Shown piece after piece: positions 23,345 to 34,693 of a stretch of 64,000 nt of DNA. The notes under the pieces were generated by a model that did not search any database, was not told the DNA's origin, and was given only the letters and a program-made list of their open reading frames with translations. The translations under genes were made by a program, and so were the position numbers. Location of the stretch: positions 327,067-391,066 of the forward strand of contig BCJJ01000012.1 of NCBI GenBank assembly GCA_039545355.1, given 5' to 3'. Numbering within the stretch: position 1 is the first letter of the stretch; the number at the start of each line of letters is the position of its first letter. Source of the stretch: Trichosporon coremiiforme (lineage: Eukaryota; Basidiomycota; Tremellomycetes; Trichosporonales; Trichosporonaceae).

Positions 23345-24068
23345 CGAGGCCGTAGTAGGTGAGGAGGACACCGGAGTGGGCGTCGACGTTGGGCCAGGGG
23401 TCTGTGGGGTTGTCAGCGAAAGGTGCTCTGAAGAACTTCGGATAAGACTCGGATAGATTGATTGCAGGACAGGACTCGTATCACTTGCCGAGTAGTGTGC
23501 GGGAGACTGCGAGCGGAGCGGCAAAAGCGGGGCAACTCGACTATCAACCGGTTTTTTCGGGCCATGAGGCACCGACACCCAGGATCATCATGCTCTCCCT
23601 GAGCACGAAACCCTGGATCGGACCAATTGACCGATAAAGACCGCTTTTTTTCGTCAAGTCATGGTCACCCCGCTTCGGACTGGCTGCTGCTGTTTGCTTG
23701 CGTAGCTCGGGCAGCAGCCCGTCCACTCGCGTCACGTCACGTATCGCGCCGCCCCGCATGAACCAATCTTGTCCGAGGTCTCGGTAAACTCACTCTTGGC
23801 CTTGCCGGCCTCCAGAAGGATGTTGGGGACGATCTTGTAGATCTGGGCGACGAGCTTGAAGAGCGGGTCGTTGGGGAGGTGGCGGAGAGCGAACTCGCGC
23901 TGGGCAGTGTAACGCGGGTCGGTCTTGCGGAGGACGGCGTGGCCGTAACCGGGGACGACCTGGCCGCCCTTGAGGGTGGACCAGACGTACTCGGCGACCT
24001 TCTCGTCGGTGGGGTTCTCACCGATGACGGACTGCATCTTCTGGATCCAGCGGAGGACCTCCTGGTTG

Positions 24069-24100
<32 letters not shown>

Positions 24101-25345
24101 AAGGGCAGCGGCGTACGAGAGGAAGGGGTCAGAGAGGGCAGAGCCGACGAGGTGACCGGTGTGGGCAGAGACGTTGCCACCCTCGTGGTCGGAGTGGATG
24201 GTGATGTAGAGGCGCATCAGGTCGACGAACTCCTTGTTGTCACCGAAGCCAAGGTAGTTGGAGAGGTTGGCAGAGTAGTCCTTGGAGGCGTCGATGGCGG
24301 GCATCTTGCCGTCACCGTAGACGTTGCGGAAGATGCGACCGGCGATCTGAGGAAGCTTGGCAATGAGGTCCATGGCGTCCTCGTAAGTGGGCTGCCAGTA
24401 GTCCTTCTTGTTGATGCCCTGGGCGTACGACTTGGCGAAGGCAGAGTCGTGGTTGAGGGCGTTGACGGCGATGGAGAACTGGGTCATGGGGTGGAGGGTG
24501 TTGGGGCAGCGGTCAATGAGCTCCTTGACGAAGTCGGGGAGCTCGCCACGGGCGTTCCACTCGGCGGAGAGGGACTTGACCTGCTCCTCGGTGGGGACCT
24601 CGCCGGTAACGAGGAGCCAGAAGAGACCCTCAGGGAGGGGCTCCTGGCCACCGGGGGCCTTGGGGAGAGCCTCCTGGGTCTCGGGGATGGTGAGGCCACG
24701 GAAACGGATACCCTCGTCGGCGTCGAGGACGGAACCCTCCCAGACGAGGCCCTTAAGGCCACGCATACCACCGTACATCTGGTCAACAGTGTTGGGGCCG
24801 AACGACTTGTCGCCGTACTTGGAGCGGACCTCCTTGACCTCCTCGATCTCCTTGGGGATCAGCTCGGCGAGACGCTCCTTGAGCGACTGGGCCGAGGCGA
24901 CCGACGAGGCCGAGAAGTTGCGGGCCGAGAGGCGCGACTGTTAAGGGTCAGCGGAATGCATCGCGGGAGGAGAAAGAAGCGTGTGGAACGTGTGTGGCAT
25001 GCCAAACAGCGATAACATTGGGGGGAGGCATGCGATGCACACACGGCGTACGACGAGTGCAGGCACAGTGTCGTCACCGAAGGCAGTGTGCCAGTGTGGT
25101 ATGCGACACGCGATTGCACCACCATAGCCATAGAGCGATAGGATGGTTCTCTGATTTTCTCTCGCCCCAACGCAAAGTGGTGCGGTGCGGGCTTCGAAAA
25201 AAAGGGGGTCGCGGAAAAGTCAAAGTCCCAATGGCGCTAGGCGTTGTCGACGACGGTGAAGAAGGGGGGAGTGAGGAGGGGAGGGACGGGATAGTGGCAG
25301 AGTACTGACCTGGGCGCGGAGAGCAGTGCGGGTAGAGGCGAGCAT
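23193..25345 (-). CDS. CIT1: Mitochondrial citrate synthase
   Basis: Three exons: 25345-25310, 24937-23794 and 23401-23193. Exon 1 encodes [12 protein letters not shown] and exon 2 begins [12 protein letters not shown]. Together they form an Arg/Ser-rich, acid-free mitochondrial presequence. Catalytic residues are visible: the His in [14 protein letters not shown], the His in [11 protein letters not shown], and the Asp in [11 protein letters not shown], which sits just after intron 2. [15 protein letters not shown], the citrate/oxaloacetate-binding loop, is intact. The C-terminus is [10 protein letters not shown], with no peroxisomal SKL signal. The enzyme condenses oxaloacetate and acetyl-CoA, the entry step of the TCA cycle. 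Total about 460 residues, the expected size. Both introns are unusually long for this window (372 and 392 nt), although the donors (GTCAGT, GTGAGT) and acceptors are normal. Confidence 0.96.
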
Positions 25346-25693
25346 GGTGATGAGGGGGGGAGGTGGTGAGAGAAAGAAGAGGAGGGAAGGCGGGTGGTGT
25401 TGTGTGATATAAAGGTTATGGGCCAGTCAGTGGCTGCTGGGTCACTGGCTAACTGGCTGGACTGGCTAACTGGCTCCTGGTGGTTCGCAAAGTGACGACG
25501 ACTGTTCAGGGTTAAATTCCGGCTCCGTCGGTCCCCATCCTCTGACACCCCTCATAAGCCCTCGGCCGTGGCACTCACTGCTTGGCCGCCGCTTCCTCAA
25601 GCCTCCTATCACCTGCCGCATGACCTCACCAGTAGCTTTCGTATCTGTGCCTGCATCTACTGATGAACTGGAGCCCTCGTGCCCGTGTGCCCC

Positions 25694-25734
<41 letters not shown>

Positions 25735-26985
25735 CCCCTCTCAGCTGACCCTGCCCTTCTCCCGGTGATACCGTGACTGATACTCCTAGTCCCTCCTCGC
25801 GGCACTTCGGCTACGTCCTGTCGCGACGGACGGCCATTACGGCCATTTGATTCCCAGTATCCATCACGATCAACCAAGCGAGGCACCTGTCACCATGAGT
25901 GCCCTACCCCCACTCGCCCCGCTTCGGTCGCAGCCAGCGGTCTCCCCCTCCCACTGGGCTCATCTGTTCCTGTCGAGGACGTGGCCAAGACACCCCGACG
26001 TCCCCACGGAGAGCAGGCAGAGCTCAGTGCAGAGCGCACGACATGGCCCGGTCAGAAGGCAGAACCCAGCAGCCTGAAGCCTACAGCCGCTACAGGGCAC
26101 GACGCCCGTCCCCTCCTGGCCCTAGCTACTCGTGCAGTCCGGCACAAGATCACGCTGCAATCGTGCTCTTGCCCTTACACCTGCCCTGCGGCCGCTCGGC
26201 CCCTAGCATCCCTCCTACCCCTAAGACGTGCCCCTATGCACCTGCTGCCCCTATGCACCTGCTGCCCCTGCAGCCTGCTTCACTCTACACCCCACCGGTT
26301 ATGTGCCTCGCTACCCAAAGAGCAAGCGGCATGGAAAAATGCATCGCCCGTCATCCCCCGACGGTTCGGTCAAATTCTTCGGAAAAATTATTGCCACATA
26401 ATATTTTGATTACGTCCCGGCTACCCGATCTAGCGGCGACGTAGCTGGCACTGTAGCACGAAGCACGAAGCGACTGCCTACTGCCCGCGCACCGTAATGC
26501 TTGCATGCGGCGCGCGCGGCGAACGGCACCAGCGGCACGACCGGCGCGGCATCTCTCGGTGCCGCCCGCCTCCGCGTACATGCGTCGGCGCGGCGCCCAA
26601 ACCCCGCCCTTTCCTTCAAGGGCCCCTCGTTGCGTCCCCTCAGTTCTCGTTTAACGGGTCTTCTCTCTTCTCCTTGCGAACTACAGTGACACTGGATGAC
26701 ACCACTGCGCCCCCATGGTCCCCATGTCCCCGTGCCTCCGCCCCTCGTCTCCCCCGCAGATCGTGGCATCGCACTTGTCCGAAAGCCCGTCAGCGTCCTA
26801 GACGTAATCCTTCCCCCCGCTTGAAGCAGGTTTCTTCCTCGAACGCCGTGCCCTCGCTCTCCGAACCAAGCACGTCGGTTCGCTGCTGCTCCAGTTCGTG
26901 CCATGAGTCACATCGCTATTATCTGATCGCTGTCGGGTCCGGGGTCTCTACCAAATGATCTACTGTCACAAAAAATGCTATCTGT
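25346..26985. other. Intergenic region containing a long poly-C tract
   Basis: About 1.6 kb between the citrate synthase start and the CCT5 stop. The first 100 bp are the CT-rich leader of CIT1 on the minus strand. No gene is supported. It holds a 39-nt poly-C run and a duplicated CTGCCCCTATGCACCTG-like unit near 26229-26263. Confidence 0.55.
25695..25733. repeat. Poly-C homopolymer (39 nt)
   Basis: An uninterrupted run of 39 C, flanked by CCCT on the left and GCCCC on the right. It lies about 350 bp upstream of the CIT1 start, where it is poly-G on the coding strand. Its exact length in the genome is uncertain, because such runs are hard to sequence. Confidence 0.9.
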
Positions 26986-29939
26986 CTAGAGCTCGTCGTT
27001 GAACGACAGGTTGCTGATCACGTCGTCCACCCTCAGGATCATTCGCACAACCTGCGTCGCGAGGAGGAGCTGCTGGCGCTTCGAGATGAGCGGGTCGTAC
27101 ACGTACTGCTTCTTCATGTCTGCGATACACGTCAGCAATCTGTGCCTTTCGGGTTGGGTTCATTCCACCGGCACGCGCGTTGGGTTTTGGTCTGGGTATG
27201 CTTCTGCTCGGGCCAGCCCGGCGCACTGCCCTCCGCACAGCCAGTCAATCAAACTCACCGTTCTCTCCCTTGCCCATGCAGTCGACTCCGAGACGGGGGT
27301 TGTTCTCGGTTACTTGCCTGGACTTGACGTCGGCAAGCGTGTCGATCGGCGAGAGACCAGAGTTCTCCGCCAGGGCCAGAGGCACCGCGTCCAGGGCCTG
27401 AGCGAACGCCCGCATAGCGTACTGCTCAATGGTGGGGGTCTGGGGGCAGCGTCAGCAATGTTCAATGGTCTCCCGGACATTTGGACAGCGGGGTCACCAG
27501 AGTATTCCCGTGGGGGTAAGACACAGTAAGACACCGGGGCCCTAACAATCAAAACTCACCTCGTCGGCCTTTTTCGCGACGGCGATCGAAGCACAAATCT
27601 CGGCAGCACCACCGCCGTACACCACACGGTTATCCCTGATCAGGTTGCGCACAACACAGATGGCATCGTGCAGCGCACGCTTGGCCTCGTCGATGATCTG
27701 GAGTGATGTCAGCACGGTCGCTCTCTCTCTCTCTGCATGTGTGGTCAGTGGAGGTCGGGGTGCAGGTCGGCTGCGTGGCTTGCAGCCAGGACCGCGTCTT
27801 CACGGCACTATGTTTTGCCGACGAAGGTCGCCGATCGACCCGCCCCGTGCCAAGACGTGATACAGCGGATTACACGCGCGTGTTGCGGGGTAACGACCGT
27901 TCACCTCCGACCCGACAGGAACTGAATTGGGCCCCCCGGTCACAGACAGACCACATGATCAAGGGGACCCAGGAAGTTATGGATGCACGTACCATCTTGT
28001 TGCTACCACGAACGAACACAGTCACAGCGCGCGAGTTGGCGCACTCCTCAATCACCAACATCTTGTCCCTCGTCGTACCGAACGACATCTCCTGAACGAG
28101 ACCGGCGTGTCCCAGCTTCTCAGCCGACAGGTCCTCGAATCGGGGCACAATGCGACCGTTCGTGGCGATCGCAATGAGCTCGATCTCGGGACCACCGACC
28201 CAACGAACAGCGGGGAGGTCGTTCTGCATGAGCAGGTGGTTGGCCTCGTCGTCGAAGCCCCACTGACAGATGACGAGGTTCGCTCCAGTGTCCTTGACCC
28301 GCTTGATCATCTCCTCGAACTTCTCCTTCTCGTACGCGCGCAGCTTCTTGAATTCCTCGACGTTCTCAATGTCAAGCTTGTGCTTGGTCTTCGGGCGAGG
28401 AGGCTCGAAGGGACACGTGAGGATCGCAATCTTGGCGTCCTTGACGGTACGGGGCATCTGGGGGTGCGAGAAGTCCTTGTCAATGACGACACCGTGGACG
28501 AGCTCGGTGTCCTCGAGGGAGCCACCGACCTTTCCGTCGACCTTGATGAGCTCAAAGTCGACGTCCTTGCGCTGGAGGTCGGCAACGGAGAGGACGGCGT
28601 CAACGGCGATCTTGGCGAACTTGTCGCCGGCAAGCGAGACGATCTTGGAGCCGAGCGAGGTCTTGGCGGTCTTCAGGAGGTTGGAGGTGTCGTCCTTGCT
28701 GAAGGGAACAGTGTCGGCAACGCGGTCGAGCTCCTTGATAGCGATCTCGCACGCCTTCTCGTAACCGTCGGCGATGCGGATGGGGTGAATACCGCGGTCG
28801 AGGAGAGAGAGCGCCGAAGAGAGGAGAGCACCGGCAAGAACTGTTGTCAGCTACGTTCCGTGCGTTTACAGCTGGAAGGAATGGGCACGGCGAGGACTTG
28901 TGAACAGGTCCAATCCATCATGACTCAGCATCGCAGTGGCAGATGTGAGAAAGCCAAGCAGCTGCTTGATCACACTCAAGCAGCTGCTAGGGTGTCCGGC
29001 ATCTCACGCCAAGCTAGCAGAGCAGAGAACGACCTAAACGCGACGCAGCTGTACCGTCGATCAGGAGTTCGCCCCCAAGGCAGAGATCGGTGACGGAAGA
29101 ATGGAGGACGCGAGAGCAACTCCACGCCGCCAGACCAAGGCCGCTCGTAGGTGCCATCAGACGATCGCTTCCGCCCGTACACACGTCCAGATAGCCGCCC
29201 ACAACCACCTTGCGCCAATTTCCAGTGAGAGAAGCACACGAAAATGTCGTTCGGTCCCAGACTTCCGTCGCACGACACAGGCTCATGGACCACACGATTG
29301 TCGTTGTTCGCTGCCGCGCCCGTCTCCCATCGTACTCACCAACAACACCAGTGGTACCGTCACCGATCTCGTCGTCCTGGCTCTTGGAAACCTTCTCTGT
29401 CAGCTCATACTCCCAATGCTCTAGCTCACCTCAACGAGGAGCTTGGCGATCTGGTGGTCAACCTCCATGTTGGAGAGGATCGTGGCACCATCGTTCGTGA
29501 CGTTGATGTCTCCGTCGGGGGAGATGAGGATCTTGTCAAGACCTCTCGGGCCAAGCGACGTCTTGATGATGTTGGTGACCGCGCGGGCGGCGAGAATGTG
29601 GCTCTGTGCGTGTCAGCTTGCTGTATCACATGCCTCAGCTGGAAACATACACGGATAGCCTCGAGGCCGTGAGTGCGGACCTTCTTGCCCTGCTCGCTTC
29701 ATGTCAGCATTCGTAGTCTCAGTCAGTCATACCGGACAATGATGAAGGGACGTCCGTTCTGCGCATGTGTCAGCTCGAAATTCCAGCTCGCTCGTGCCGC
29801 TTGGTCGGCCGTGTGGACACGCCGACAGCTCCGGAACGCGAGCTCCGAGCTCGCGCCTGCGCGCCGGTCAAGCATGGGGGAAACATACCTCGTCCTGGGC
29901 GTACACCGCCTGGCCAGCTCCGATCTGGTCGAGCGACAT
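26986..29939 (-). CDS. CCT5: T-complex chaperonin subunit epsilon (CCT5)
   Basis: About nine exons can be joined from the ATG at 29937-29939 ([17 protein letters not shown]) to FNDEL before the stop at 26986-26988. Exons in order give [59 protein letters not shown] with the ATPase GDGTT motif, the large exon beginning VLAGALL, then [21 protein letters not shown], and [18 protein letters not shown]. Epsilon identity comes from [27 protein letters not shown] and [22 protein letters not shown] folds actin, tubulin and WD proteins in the cytosol as a hetero-octameric double ring. Intron lengths vary widely. One is about 490 nt (near 28842-29334) and one about 290 nt. The gene is divergent from the Alba-domain gene, with 311 bp between starts. 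Confidence 0.95.
28955..28988. repeat. Repeated palindrome CAAGCAGCTGCT inside a CCT5 intron
   Basis: CAAGCAGCTGCT occurs at 28955-28966 and again at 28977-28988, 22 bp apart, within the longest CCT5 intron. The AGCAGCTGCT core is self-complementary, so the RNA could form alternative hairpins. Confidence 0.85.
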
Positions 29940-30250
29940 CGTGGTTGTTTTTGGGAGTAGAGTGTCGAGCAAGATGTTCAAGGAAGCTGACCGAATGTGC
30001 GACTGGAAACCAACGCGTCAGAGAGAATCGCCCACGTGACATTCGCCACGCGGCATGCACACCTCGTACGCTGGAAAGTGTCCCTGTTAGGCATGCCTCC
30101 ACCCCTTCCTCTGTGCCTGGGGAACGGACGCCTAATGCATTCCCTGGCATCGCTAGCCTATCGTGTCAACAACATTTCGTCACAGGCAGCAGAAAGTCGA
30201 GCTCGACGCACGCAACGACAGCAACGATCCGCCAACCCAGACGTAACAAC
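29940..30250. promoter_or_regulatory. Divergent promoter region, CCT5 / Alba-domain gene
   Basis: 311 bp between two divergent starts. It must contain both promoters. No specific binding site was recognised. Confidence 0.45.
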
Positions 30251-30885
30251 ATGGCGGCAACAACAGCAAACAAGACAGAAGACGAGCCGAGGCCGATACG
30301 CGTCACGACAGGCGGCCATGTCTCCAAGTACGCCGAGCGTGCGCTCTCCCTTCTCGAGGTGCGTCGAAGAGCTGCAGAAATACGTCCAAGTAGCTGACAT
30401 TCAGAGTCGCAGCCCCGCTATCCTGACGACACAGCTGTCAACCGAGCCCAAGGCGAACTCGACGCTGCATCCTGCCACGCTCGCTATTCCGCGCCTCATC
30501 TCCGTTGTCGAGAAAGTCAAGCGCGAATGGCTGAAGACGCACGAGGAGGTCTGGCAGTACAACGTCTCGGGGAATATGAAGAGCCAGGAGAGGCCGAGTC
30601 TTGAGCGTGTGCTGAACGGGAAGACCAAGTGAGTTCGAAGTTGTAGCGCACGCGCGTTAGACACCACTTCAGTGGCCCAGACTGTACGAAGCTGGAGCAT
30701 GCGGACTGTGGAAACTGACTGACAGGCCGAAAATGACCCACAACCCGTACCTTGAGATCACGCTGAGTGGGAGCGAGCTCGACCTTGAGGGCGCGACTGT
30801 TCAGCACGAGCGGAAGAAGAAGGAGAAGCGCAAGTCGGACGCGGCGGGGGATGGTGCGCAGACGAAGCGCGCCCGTCTCGACTGA
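30251..30885 (+). CDS. Alba-domain nucleic-acid-binding protein (Rpp25/Pop6-like)
   Basis: Three exons: 30251-30358, 30405-30628 and 30726-30885, giving 163 residues from MAATTANKTEDEP. The Alba fold is suggested by PIRVTTGGHVSKYAERALSLL (first strand plus helix), then TLAIPRLISVVEKVKREW (second helix), and the closing strands VWQYNVSG and NPYLEITLSG. The basic tail (ERKKKEKRKSD ... TKRARLD) resembles a nuclear localisation signal. Fungal Alba proteins of this size include Pop6/Rpp25 subunits of RNase P and RNase MRP, and looser DNA/RNA-binding relatives. I cannot separate these by eye. Role in tRNA or rRNA processing is therefore possible but only inferred. Confidence 0.75.
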
Positions 30886-31341
30886 ACGCCTCTCTCTCCT
30901 CGCCTCACCTTCCACCTTACAGCACCTCAGCACGCAACATCACCTGCATCGATTCAGTCACGTATTCATAGAAAGCTATAAATTCTACTGTTGTAAAAGT
31001 ATAAATCCATGAACTGCGCAAGAAGTATTGGTACAAAATCATGTGTATCGTGAAGGGGGGCTGTCTTCGGTGGTTCAGCTGAGAGAGCTGGGCTGGCTCT
31101 ACGGACCGCACCGCGCTCTTCAAGACAGGGTAGGGGAGGATTGTCCAGGATTATGTTCAAGAAATATAGAACGTTGAGCGTAAACGTCGTGATGGAGTGC
31201 ACGAGACGGAGTGGATCGAGGCACAGACGGTGGGCACTCCGCGAAAGTAGGAGTGTGAGTGTGGAAATGTTTGGTGTGGTTGAATAGTCCTTCCAAAATG
31301 CCTTGAGAGTGGGATGTGAGGAGAGAGGGGGCTGAGCGCTA
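30886..31341. other. Convergent intergenic region
   Basis: About 455 bp between the facing 3' ends of the Alba-domain gene and the GH13 gene. AT-rich stretches near 30960-31010 suit polyadenylation signals. No gene is seen. Confidence 0.5.
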
Positions 31342-33235
31342 TTACAGAAGAGCAGCAGCCGTGGTGCCAAGAAGGGCGGTGACGGCCATGGCGACCGACA
31401 CACTCATCTTGGAGCCCGAATTCTTCTTGGCGGCCTCCTTGACCTTGTCCGAGGCATCGTCGTTGATCTTGTCCTTGGAGACAATGCCCATCTGCTTGTC
31501 CGTGCAGAGGCTGAGGTTCTTAGCTTCCTTGGTGGTGACCCACACGTAGGGGAGACCACCGTAGCCCTCCTTCGAGTACGAGACTGAGAGAGAGCCGCCA
31601 CTACCGACCGTAAACTCAGTGCAGGTGAGGAGGTCAATGACGGGGGTAGCGGAGTCCCAGCCGGTGTTGTGGATGGGGAAGTAGGTCGAGTTCACGGGGG
31701 AGCCGCGGTTGGTGATCGAGAAGAGGACGGGGCCGCGACGGATGGCGACGTCGTAGTCGGTCGAGTCGACGATCTGGGACTTGGCGTTCAGGAACGACTC
31801 GCCGTTGTACTCGAGGTTGTTCTCGATGATGGCGGTACGGATCTGGTTGAGACGGGCGATCTGCTGGTAGGTCGTGGTGTTCTCGTAGTTCGAGGGCCAG
31901 AGAGCCTCACGGTTGGTAGGGTCCATGTTACCGGCAAAGTCCTGCTCGGAACCGTAGTAGACAATGGGGATACCCTCGAGAAGGAACTGAGCAACCTGAG
32001 CGTTGTAGCCAAGACGGGGGTCGACAGTCTGGTTGCGCCAGCGGGGAACATCGTGGCTCTCCAGGAAGTTGCCGAGAACGGTGGTGTCAACGAAGCCCTC
32101 CTGGACGGCCTTGAGGCGTGAGGTGAACTCGGTCATGTTGGCGTAGGGAACGCCGAAGCCCTTCTGAATTCCGTAGTAGAGCGGGAAGCCGAGAATGGAG
32201 TCGAGGTAGTTGTTCTTCTGGTACTTGACGGCCATCTCCATGTCGTCACCGAAGACCTCACCGATGCAGAAGACACCGGCGGCACCACAGAAGCTGGTCC
32301 AGAACTCGCCCGGAACGTGCTTTGCCGCATCGATACGGAGACCGTCGATGTTGTACTCCTTGACGAGGGAGGAGATCCAGTCGTTGAGCTTCGACTGCAC
32401 GTTCGGGTTCTCGGTGTTAACGTCGAGCAGGACGAGCTTCTCGTCACCAAGGGAGCAGTTCTCGACCCGGGTCAGGTTGCTGTAGTCCTCGACGAAACAG
32501 AAGTCGTGGAACTCGTCGCGGCTGGTCCAGAGAGAGCCGTCCTCGGCAAGCTTCTCGGGGTTGTCGATAATGTTTTCAAGAGCGGGGACGTTCTGGACGA
32601 CAATGTCGACCATGAGCCACATGTTGCGCTTGTGCAGCTCGTCGGAGAGCTTCTTCAGGTCGTCCGAAGACCCAAAGCGGGGGTTCAGCTTGGTGGGGTC
32701 ATTGACCCAGTAGCCGTGGTAGGCAAAGTTGTAGGGAGTGTGGTAATCAATGTTTTCTGATATCAGATACGTTCTGCCTACTGCACTCTATGGGCCATGG
32801 GTACTCACGGCTGACGGGGGAGATCCAGATGGCATCAAGGCCCATTCCCTGGATATAGTCGAGCTTGTCAATGATGGACAGCCAGGTTCCTCCACACCAA
32901 GTCTGGTCCCAGACATTGCACTCGGTAGGAAGGGGGTTGGTGAGAGCAGGCGCAGAGTCCGAAGGAGGCGCGAAGCGATCGGTGATGAGCCTTAAATGTC
33001 AGCGTTTGTTGTTGCTGCGACGAGGGTGCGGTGATGCTGCGGATCGCCGATACAGTTCTCTGGAGTCGTGTGCCCCAGCGCGGAGCCCGTGCCTCGGCGG
33101 CGGTGGCATCCTTCTTTTGCGTCATGGCACTCACTGGTAGATGGAACGCGTTCGCCACTCCTCGGCGGACTTAGCGCTGACACCGTGAATGGCCGTCGAG
33201 GCTAGCAGAGCAGCGGCAGCAGGAGCAAGATACAT
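31342..33235 (-). CDS. GH13 family protein, GPI-anchored alpha-glucanotransferase-like
   Basis: Three exons (33235-33136, about 32993-32808, about 32757-31342) encode about 550 residues. The N-terminus [21 protein letters not shown] is a signal peptide. GH13 landmarks are [13 protein letters not shown], region [12 protein letters not shown] (nucleophile Asp), region [12 protein letters not shown] (acid/base Glu) and region IV FLESHD. Region I reads [10 protein letters not shown], so the usual NH pair (DVVANH in secreted fungal alpha-amylases) is QN. The C-terminus has a small-residue, possibly omega-type segment (NSGSK) and ends in a hydrophobic stretch ([17 protein letters not shown]), the pattern of a GPI signal. 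Loss of the region I histidine together with a GPI signal is known for Aspergillus AgtA/AgtB and fission yeast Aah-type alpha-glucanotransferases, which act on cell-wall alpha-glucan. A wall role is therefore more likely than starch digestion. This is inference. Confidence 0.85.
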
Positions 33236-34693
33236 GGTGGGTGAAATTGGCTGGCGGTGCGGCCGGAAAGTGCGATAGGCGAATTCAGGTACGTCGGCTT
33301 ACAGCGCTGGGGCTGTTCGGGTAAGGTAGAAGGTAAGGAGCGTGGGTGTCGAGGAGACGAAGAGAAGCGACGACTACCAAGATAGTGATGGAGGTCGAAA
33401 GAGAATGAGGTTAGGAGAGTAAAGAGAAGGTAACTGAGGGTAAGGTAACGTGAGTGTGGGCCGGCGACCGTGAAGAGGAGGACGAGGGCGGGTTGTTTGT
33501 AGAGGAACGAGCGAGCGAGTCCGCCGAAGGAAGGCAGGCATGGAGCCAGAGTCTCCAGGCAGACCACGCGTGAGCTGAACCCCTTCTCCGCCGCGGCCCT
33601 TCTGCATCCTGGAGACACAAGCCATACAGCCGGGCGCTAGGCCAAGGAAGCCCCGAGCCTTGCCTGCAGGCAGCCAAGAGGACGCTCAGCTCGCGCACAG
33701 CTTGAGAAGGACTTGTCCGTAAGCCAGCCCTGCTTGAATTAGGCAGAAGCCGTCCTAGCGCGCAAGGGTTCGGACCACTTTCCCTGAACTGCCGACACTT
33801 TCAGAGGCTGACGCTGCCGCATCAGAGGTCAAAAGCTTCGCCCCTCAGCATAAACTGCAAGGACTCGACGCGCTTCATGGGTACCTTGTCCGTGTACCCT
33901 AGCAGTCCCTGGCCGTGAACCTTCGACGCCTCACGCGCCTCACGCCTGGGGATCGCAACACACAGACTCTCCGACGAAGATTCTCTCCAATCCGATAGTC
34001 GATCTAGCTCGGAGCATTGTGGCTGCATTGGTAAGACCTCATGCATGGTCCGCATCTCGGCGACAGGTCCTCTTGGCTGCACAGCAATCGACGTCGACGC
34101 GTATCGCGAAGTCATTGGCCCACCCTTTGCTGGAACGCCGGGAGTCGGATACCACCGATACTTCCGTGCCTAGCGATGAGGGGCGGCCCTTCTGCAAGAA
34201 ACTTTGGCTATGCCAAAAGGCACAGGAGAGCAGAGCTCGGAGACCAGCACCGGAACAGGCACTGGATTTTGGGTTCGACCGCCCGATTGATGGTCCTTGC
34301 GATGGGCTGCGACATGTGGTGCATAATGGCCTTAATCGCTAGCCTGTGTAATTGGACGCCTGATATGAGAGTCGCGTGCATGGCGCGCATACGCGAGTGA
34401 CTCTGAAGGGGTCAGCTTTTCCTTGCACAGCCAACGCAGCCAACCATTCAGTGGCAGAGGTGGCAGAGAAGGGTGCTTTGGGCTGAATTGTTCGTGGTCG
34501 CGGTGTCGAGGTGCCCCCAAGGTCTATCGCGGGGGAGGAAGCTCTAGACAAACACAGCAGGACAGCGAATCATGACGTCTGCTACTCACTGGCTTGACGG
34601 GCGGCGGCCGAGTTGGTCCTATTCCGGCTCTCTGCAGTTCGAACGTTCTTTCATGGTACTGCTTCCGAGCGCCGATCACGGGATGTGGGGCAC
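33236..34693. other. Intergenic region, 1.45 kb
   Basis: The first part is the 5' leader and promoter of the GH13 gene (CT-rich on its sense strand to about 33480). The rest has only weak, unconnected minus-strand frames near 33822-34160 and 34339-34551, discussed under rejected items. Confidence 0.5.

Noticed and set aside
23575..23595. Box C-like ATGATGA on the sense strand of CIT1 intron 2
   Set aside because: No CTGA box D lies within about 100 nt at the right side and no terminal stem was found, so a snoRNA is not supported.
23879..25015. 378-codon plus-strand frame over citrate synthase
   Set aside because: Antisense shadow of CIT1, rich in Gly/Val/Glu/Asp without motifs.
33822..34160. 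Possible minus-strand exon ending LRGEAFDL, with PAKGGPMTSRYASTS upstream
   Set aside because: Reads plausibly and has an AG just before it, but no partner exon, branch site or family match could be found.
34339..34551. 70-codon minus-strand frame
   Set aside because: Would start with TTG, not ATG, and the only internal GT-AG pair gives a 26-nt intron, too short.
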